8,434 bases of DNA, taken from contig JAGBFZ010000138.1 of the NCBI GenBank assembly GCA_018110855.1, positions 1 through 8,434 of the forward strand, read 5' to 3'. The notes beneath the pieces were generated by a model. It had not been told where the DNA came from. It ran no database searches and saw only the letters and a list, made by a program, of their open reading frames with translations. The DNA is from Oscillospiraceae bacterium. Lineage in GTDB: Bacteria; Bacillota; Clostridia; Oscillospirales; Ruminococcaceae. Positions 5,754-8,434 of this stretch are shown here, in pieces. How positions within the stretch are numbered: the stretch's first letter is position 1; each line of letters starts with the position of its first letter. The position numbers and the translations under genes are program-made.

Positions 5754-6563
5754 ATGAAAATAGTAATTGCGGAGAACATTAAAAGGCTCAGGAACGAAAA
5801 AGGAATATCTCAGGAAGCCCTCTCGGAGCAAATGGGAGTCACCGTTCAGGCAGTCAGCAAATGGGAAAACGGACTTTCCTGCCCCGATATAACGCTGCTG
5901 CCCGAGCTGGGAGAATTTTTCGGCGTCACTATCGACTTTCTTCTGACGGGCAGGGAAGCTGTAAATCAGGCGGAGTTCGGACTTCCCGATGACGGCAGAC
6001 TGCGGATAGTACAGGCAAGAGGAAATAAGGTGCTTGGGAAGAGCGAGTATGACAGCAGACTTGTGATAAAGCTGCAAATGCCCAACCCCTCTGAGCAGCC
6101 GAAGCTTAATGTGGATATATGGGGCAGCTGCTCCATTGAAGGAGACGTAAACGGCGGTATTCAGTGCGGAAACGGAGTAAGCTGCGCAAATGTATGCGGA
6201 GGCATATCCTGCGGTGACGGAGTAAACTGCGGAAACGTAGGCGGCGGAGTATCGGCAGGAGACGGAGTGAACTGCGGAAACGTGGGCGGCGGAGTATCGG
6301 CAGGCGATGGAGTAAACTGCGGAAATGTAGGCGGCAGCGTGACAGCAGGCGATGATATCCACTGCGGCGATATCGGCGCAAACGCTTCCGCAGGCGGAGA
6401 CATTGAATGTTCGGTCATCTGCGGAAATGTTCAGAGCTGCGAGGGCGATATCGACTGCACCGAAATACAGGGAGATGTCCGCTGCGAGGGCGATGTCACA
6501 ATACACAAGGACAAATCGGACCGCAAAACGCTCTTTGACAACGGCTTCTTTACAAAAAAATAG
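5754..6563 (+). CDS. XRE-family helix-turn-helix protein with C-terminal glycine-rich, cysteine-ladder beta-solenoid
   Basis: 269 residues; the start is set by GGAGGT seven bases upstream. Residues 5-62 are a classic XRE/Cro helix-turn-helix (ISQEALSEQMGV, then VQAVSKWENGLSCPDI). Residues about 65-122 form a linker with some beta character. Residues about 126-249 are tandem 15-residue repeats whose clearest copies are GDGVNCGNVGGGVSA, with a periodicity suggesting a beta-solenoid like bactofilin- or adhesin-type beta-helices. Cysteines fall in register: 144, 159, 174, 189, 204 and 219 are exactly 15 apart, as are 138/153 and 229/244. The C-terminus is basic and non-repetitive. It is probably a cytoplasmic DNA-binding regulator whose repeat domain multimerises or senses something (metal or redox state are inferences). 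sigK follows 60 bases later on the same strand. No named family member is recognised for the whole protein. Confidence 0.88.
   Translation: MKIVIAENIKRLRNEKGISQEALSEQMGVTVQAVSKWENGLSCPDITLLPELGEFFGVTIDFLLTGREAVNQAEFGLPDDGRLRIVQARGNKVLGKSEYDSRLVIKLQMPNPSEQPKLNVDIWGSCSIEGDVNGGIQCGNGVSCANVCGGISCGDGVNCGNVGGGVSAGDGVNCGNVGGGVSAGDGVNCGNVGGSVTAGDDIHCGDIGANASAGGDIECSVICGNVQSCEGDIDCTEIQGDVRCEGDVTIHKDKSDRKTLFDNGFFTKK
6213..6347 (+). repeat. Three tandem 45-bp units inside the XRE/solenoid gene
   Basis: Units 6213-6257, 6258-6302 and 6303-6347 encode residues 154-198. Units 1 and 2 differ at only a few third-codon positions and encode identical peptides; unit 3 diverges in its last part (SVTA for GVSA). 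More degenerate copies flank them on both sides (about 6129-6500). Being multiples of three, unit gains or losses keep the frame. Confidence 0.88.
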
Positions 6564-6576
6564 AATAGGACAAATT

Positions 6577-6623
6577 TCACCCCGAATATACATTTACAAA
6601 AATGTATATCCGAGGTGATTTTT
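6577..6623 (+). promoter_or_regulatory. Long hairpin with T-run covering the sigK ribosome binding site
   Basis: Arms 6577-6595 and 6600-6618 pair at 17 of 19 positions around the four-base loop ACAA; the two exceptions (6582/6613 and 6585/6610) are C-A mismatches in plus-strand RNA. The 3' arm ends in GAGGTGA (6612-6618), the sigK Shine-Dalgarno, and five Ts follow directly (6619-6623), then the ATG. It could act as a terminator of the XRE gene, as a fold that hides the sigK ribosome site, or both. Confidence 0.6.
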
Positions 6624-7307
6624 ATGCTTGGCGGACTAATCTCATGGCTTCTGGAGCATATGCTGTATTTTGCCCTTCATATGGACAGCAGCACAGTATT
6701 CCCGAAGCCTCTGTCCGCAGAAAAGGAAGCAGAGGCATTCAGACGAATGGCTGAAGGGGACAGTGCTGCCCGAGGGGAGCTTATCGAGCATAATCTCCGT
6801 CTTGTGGCTCATGTGGTGAAGAAATATTATGCCCCGGGAGTAGACAGCGAAGAGCTTATATCCATAGGAACCATAGGACTTATCAAAGCTGTCTCCACAT
6901 TTAATAATTCCAAGTCTGCCAGATTTGCGACTTATGCCGCAAAATGCATTGATAATGAGGTGCTGATGTTTTTCCGAAGTGCAAAAAAGAGTGCCAGAGA
7001 TGTCTATTTGGATGAACCGGTTGATGTTGACAAAGACGGCAACAGTATGAGCCTTATGGATATAATCGCCGAGGACGATAACCTTGTGGATAAGATCGAC
7101 GTGATGATAAAATCCCGTCAGCTTTACGGCTTTATCGATGAGTGCCTTGACGAGCGTGAAAAGGAGGTAATACGCCATCGTTACGGACTGTATGGCTTAA
7201 AGCCCCTCACCCAGCGTGAAGTTGCCGACAAGCTGAACATCTCCCGTTCCTACGTTTCGAGGATAGAAAAAAAGGCGTTGGAGAAGCTTCGGGATATGTA
7301 CGAATAA
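6624..7307 (+). CDS. sigK: RNA polymerase sporulation sigma factor sigma-K (with pro-sequence)
   Basis: 227 residues. The start is the ATG at 6624, five bases after GAGGTGA. It closely resembles Bacillus sigma-K across its length. The hydrophobic N-terminus (about 1-20, MLGGLISWLLEHMLYFALHM) matches the membrane-bound pro-sequence that SpoIVFB removes in sporulating bacteria, and FPKPLS (26-31) follows as in the family. Region 2 contains IEHNLRLVAHVVKK (54-67), EELISIGTIGLIKA (76-89) and the -10-binding ATYAAKCIDNEVL (102-114). Region 4.2 contains LTQREVADKLNISRSYVSRIEKKALEKL (195-222). In known systems sigma-K drives late mother-cell genes (cortex, coat). The gene is whole, with no skin-like insertion. 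A terminator follows directly. The ribosome site lies inside the upstream hairpin. A sigma-K-like factor recruited for a non-sporulation role remains possible. Confidence 0.93.
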   Translation: MLGGLISWLLEHMLYFALHMDSSTVFPKPLSAEKEAEAFRRMAEGDSAARGELIEHNLRLVAHVVKKYYAPGVDSEELISIGTIGLIKAVSTFNNSKSARFATYAAKCIDNEVLMFFRSAKKSARDVYLDEPVDVDKDGNSMSLMDIIAEDDNLVDKIDVMIKSRQLYGFIDECLDEREKEVIRHRYGLYGLKPLTQREVADKLNISRSYVSRIEKKALEKLRDMYE

Positions 7308-7313
7308 AATGAG

Positions 7314-7338
7314 AGCCTGCATTTTTGGTGCAGGCTTT
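7314..7338 (+). terminator. Intrinsic terminator after sigK
   Basis: A perfect eight-base stem AGCCTGCA/TGCAGGCT (7314-7321, 7329-7336) with a seven-base loop, starting seven bases after the sigK stop. The T-run is short (TTT, then AATACTAATCTC), so strength is moderate. The remaining gap to 7541 contains no gene that I can support. Confidence 0.78.
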
Positions 7339-7541
7339 AATACTAATCTCTATTTTATCATAATATATTGGAAAAGGATAATATACAGGATATATTTTTA
7401 GCAAATGTTTTTGCGAATATTTGGATAAAATGACAAAAGGCACCCTTTGGATTATGTTTCCGTTGTAGCAAATAAAAAGTCAGTCCCAAATGATCCTGAG
7501 ATTTTTTTGATGCATCACTTTCCGATGAAAATATTTATCTG

Positions 7542-7973
7542 TCATACCCAATACATACAAATTACGCCCTCAGATACCTGAAAGCCGTTCTTTTCATAGA
7601 ATTTCTCAGCGGGTGCCTGTTCGGCGGTGTAAAGAACAATTCCTGCAAGTCCGTTGTTTTTGCTGTATTCCTTGACAGCATCAACCAGCTTTCCGCCAAT
7701 GCCTGTACGTTGTTTCTGAGGAGCAACGATAAGTTCATCTATATGTATCTCATCATTATTCCAGCTGACTTTTCTGCAGGCAAGTACTGCACCGTCGATA
7801 ACACCGTTTTCTTCGGAAACAAAGCCGATAAATTTCGGATGACAGGTGAGATCGGAAATATATGCTTCTGCCCGTTCATGAGTCCATACGCAGCCCCATG
7901 TCTCTTCCGAAAATGCTTCCTTGAATATTGCAGCACACTGTGATAAGTCTTTTGATTCATATGGTCTGATCAT
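7542..7973 (-). CDS. GNAT-family N-acetyltransferase, substrate unknown
   Basis: A 143-residue single-domain protein of normal GNAT size. The start is the ATG at 7973-7971, with AGGGG about six to seven bases upstream. Conserved motif A is clear: the strand IHIDELIVAP (76-85) followed by the acetyl-CoA pyrophosphate loop QKQRTGIGGKL (86-96). Motif B is seen as APAEKFYEKNGF (120-131), where Tyr126 is in the position of the usual general acid. The N-terminus MIRPYESKDLSQCAAIFKEAF is the common GNAT first helix. The enzyme would transfer acetyl from acetyl-CoA to an amine in the cytoplasm. Some aminoglycoside 6'-acetyltransferases share this layout, but nothing here identifies the acceptor. It is monocistronic, with its own promoter and a hairpin in its leader. 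Confidence 0.9.
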   Translation of the reverse strand: MIRPYESKDLSQCAAIFKEAFSEETWGCVWTHERAEAYISDLTCHPKFIGFVSEENGVIDGAVLACRKVSWNNDEIHIDELIVAPQKQRTGIGGKLVDAVKEYSKNNGLAGIVLYTAEQAPAEKFYEKNGFQVSEGVICMYWV

Positions 7974-8023
7974 GATTTTCCCCTTATATTTTCAATTGGT
8001 TGGTAAATATAATAATTCGGTTT

Positions 8024-8039
8024 GCGGGTCGTCACCCGC
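8024..8039 (-). promoter_or_regulatory. GC-rich hairpin in the GNAT mRNA leader
   Basis: A perfect six-base stem GCGGGT/ACCCGC with a four-base loop lies in the roughly 75-base leader between the GNAT promoter start (near 8048) and the ATG at 7973. No T-run follows, so it is not a classic terminator. It may affect mRNA stability or be a protein binding site. Confidence 0.45.
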
Positions 8040-8055
8040 CAATAATGTCAGACTA

Positions 8056-8084
8056 ATTATATCATACCCCACAGAAAAAATCAA
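8056..8084 (-). promoter_or_regulatory. Promoter of the GNAT gene
   Basis: On the minus strand, -35 TTGATT (8084-8079), a 17-base spacer and a perfect -10 TATAAT (8061-8056). It lies about 60 bases past the terminator of the glycoside hydrolase, making the GNAT gene independently transcribed. Confidence 0.8.
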
Positions 8085-8147
8085 CCGCAAATCAGATATT
8101 ATAACAATATTGAAAATCTGATTGCGTCTTACCGTGAAATCGGAAAA

Positions 8148-8192
8148 GGCTGATGCGGCATGGAAAATTTCCTTTGCCGTATCAGTCTTTTT
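8148..8192 (-). terminator. Terminator hairpin after the glycoside hydrolase
   Basis: Thirteen-base arms 8148-8160 and 8175-8187. It lies 17 bases past the stop codon of the leftward gene. On the minus strand 11 of 13 positions pair, and four Us (8147-8144) follow. On the plus strand all 13 pair, two as G-U wobbles, and five Ts follow (8188-8192), so it may work in both directions although no rightward gene precedes it. Confidence 0.65.
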
Positions 8193-8203
8193 ATATCACA
8201 CTA

Positions 8204-8434
8204 TTATTTGTATGCTTCAAGCATTGCATCAAGCAGCTCGGGGTAGTGGATAGTTTTGGGGAGCCTGAATATCATACCGAAATTCTCACTGCCGACCTTT
8301 GTGCCGCCGTTGTCCCAGAGTACGCAGGGAATGCCAAGAGAAGCAGCCTTTCCGCAGTAATCCTTTGCCCATGCAACTCTGTCCTCAAGATTATCCTTGT
8401 TGGTCGCACCGAATTCACCAATAACAACGCCATA
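8204..8434 (-). CDS. Glycoside hydrolase family 5-like (cellulase-type) protein, C-terminal 76 codons, cut by the window edge
   Basis: Only the end of the gene is visible. The fragment opens with YGVVIGEFGA, the GH5-type strand ending in the catalytic nucleophile Glu (GAA at 8416-8414). IPCVLWDNGG follows, with the conserved Trp and the loop after it, and then a short helix ending LLDAMLEAYK. This pattern matches endo-beta-1,4-glucanases of GH5 that cleave cellulose, xyloglucan or related glucans outside the cell. The protein ends right after the catalytic barrel, with no C-terminal dockerin or carbohydrate-binding module. Any signal peptide or N-terminal module lies outside the window. The assignment to GH5 is strong from the motif, but the substrate cannot be told. 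Confidence 0.82.
   Translation of the reverse strand, partial: YGVVIGEFGATNKDNLEDRVAWAKDYCGKAASLGIPCVLWDNGGTKVGSENFGMIFRLPKTIHYPELLDAMLEAYK

Noticed and set aside
6106..6418. Arg- and Pro-rich leftward open frames in the repeat region
   Set aside because: Their composition (RRL/RSLL and TPSPADTPPP repeats) is explained by antisense reading of the 45-bp units.
6129..6500. Regular repeats considered as a CRISPR array
   Set aside because: The repeats are contiguous, without unique spacers, in frame, and encode a periodic protein.
5721..6593. Long leftward open frame opposite the XRE/solenoid gene
   Set aside because: It is the mirror of a low-complexity repeat region with biased codons; it has no ribosome site or family resemblance, and the plus strand has a clear helix-turn-helix protein.
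6587..6594. TATACATT as a sigma-E-type -10 for sigK
   Set aside because: It resembles the CATACAAT consensus, but no -35 at the right distance was found and the match may be only part of the hairpin arm.
7430..7561. Short rightward frame (reads RHPLDYVSVVANKKS and onward) in the gap after sigK, considered as a gene remnant
   Set aside because: It is about 40 codons, has no start or ribosome site, partly overlaps the acetyltransferase gene, and resembles nothing I can name.

Overview
The window looks like chromosomal DNA from an anaerobic, low-to-medium-GC Firmicute of the Clostridia, most like a fibre-degrading Ruminococcus or a related Oscillospiraceae. This is inferred from gene content and was not searched: an indolepyruvate:ferredoxin oxidoreductase operon with an arylacetate-CoA ligase, a sporulation-type sigma-K, a GH5-like cellulase end, strong Shine-Dalgarno sites (GGAGGT, GGAGGTGA) and sigma-A-like promoters with 17-bp spacers.

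Layout. Positions 1-2990 hold a leftward operon: iorA (1082-2878), iorB (492-1082) and the first 158 codons of a paaK-type ligase (1-475), behind two tandem promoters (2917-2990). IorA/IorB interconvert aryl-pyruvates and aryl-acetyl-CoA with ferredoxin, and the ligase links free arylacetates to CoA. Together they could salvage phenylacetate or indoleacetate into aromatic amino acids, or ferment those amino acids in the other direction. A strong hairpin (3006-3046) separates this operon from a second leftward pair: a small two-helix membrane protein (4283-4663) and a cytoplasmic EAL protein with a C-terminal Cache/PAS-like sensor domain (3051-4256, GTG start). The EAL loop-6 motif is altered.

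From about 4690 to 4790 two promoters diverge. Rightward lie a DUF368/PopT-type polyprenyl-phosphate translocase (4823-5674), an XRE-family regulator whose C-terminal half is a 15-residue-repeat beta-solenoid with a ladder of regularly spaced cysteines (5754-6563), and sigK with an apparent hydrophobic pro-sequence (6624-7307). The sigK Shine-Dalgarno lies inside a long hairpin that is followed by a T-run. A terminator (7314-7338) closes this set. Leftward again are a GNAT acetyltransferase (7542-7973) with its own promoter and a hairpin in its leader, and the last 76 codons of a GH5-like glycoside hydrolase (8204-8434) with a terminator.

The least familiar element is the XRE/cysteine-ladder solenoid protein next to sigK. 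The combination of a DNA-binding domain, a periodic thiol array and a downstream sigma gene whose ribosome site is buried in a hairpin deserves the closest look. No RNA genes, mobile elements or CRISPR arrays were seen, and no gene-free stretch exceeds 300 bases.
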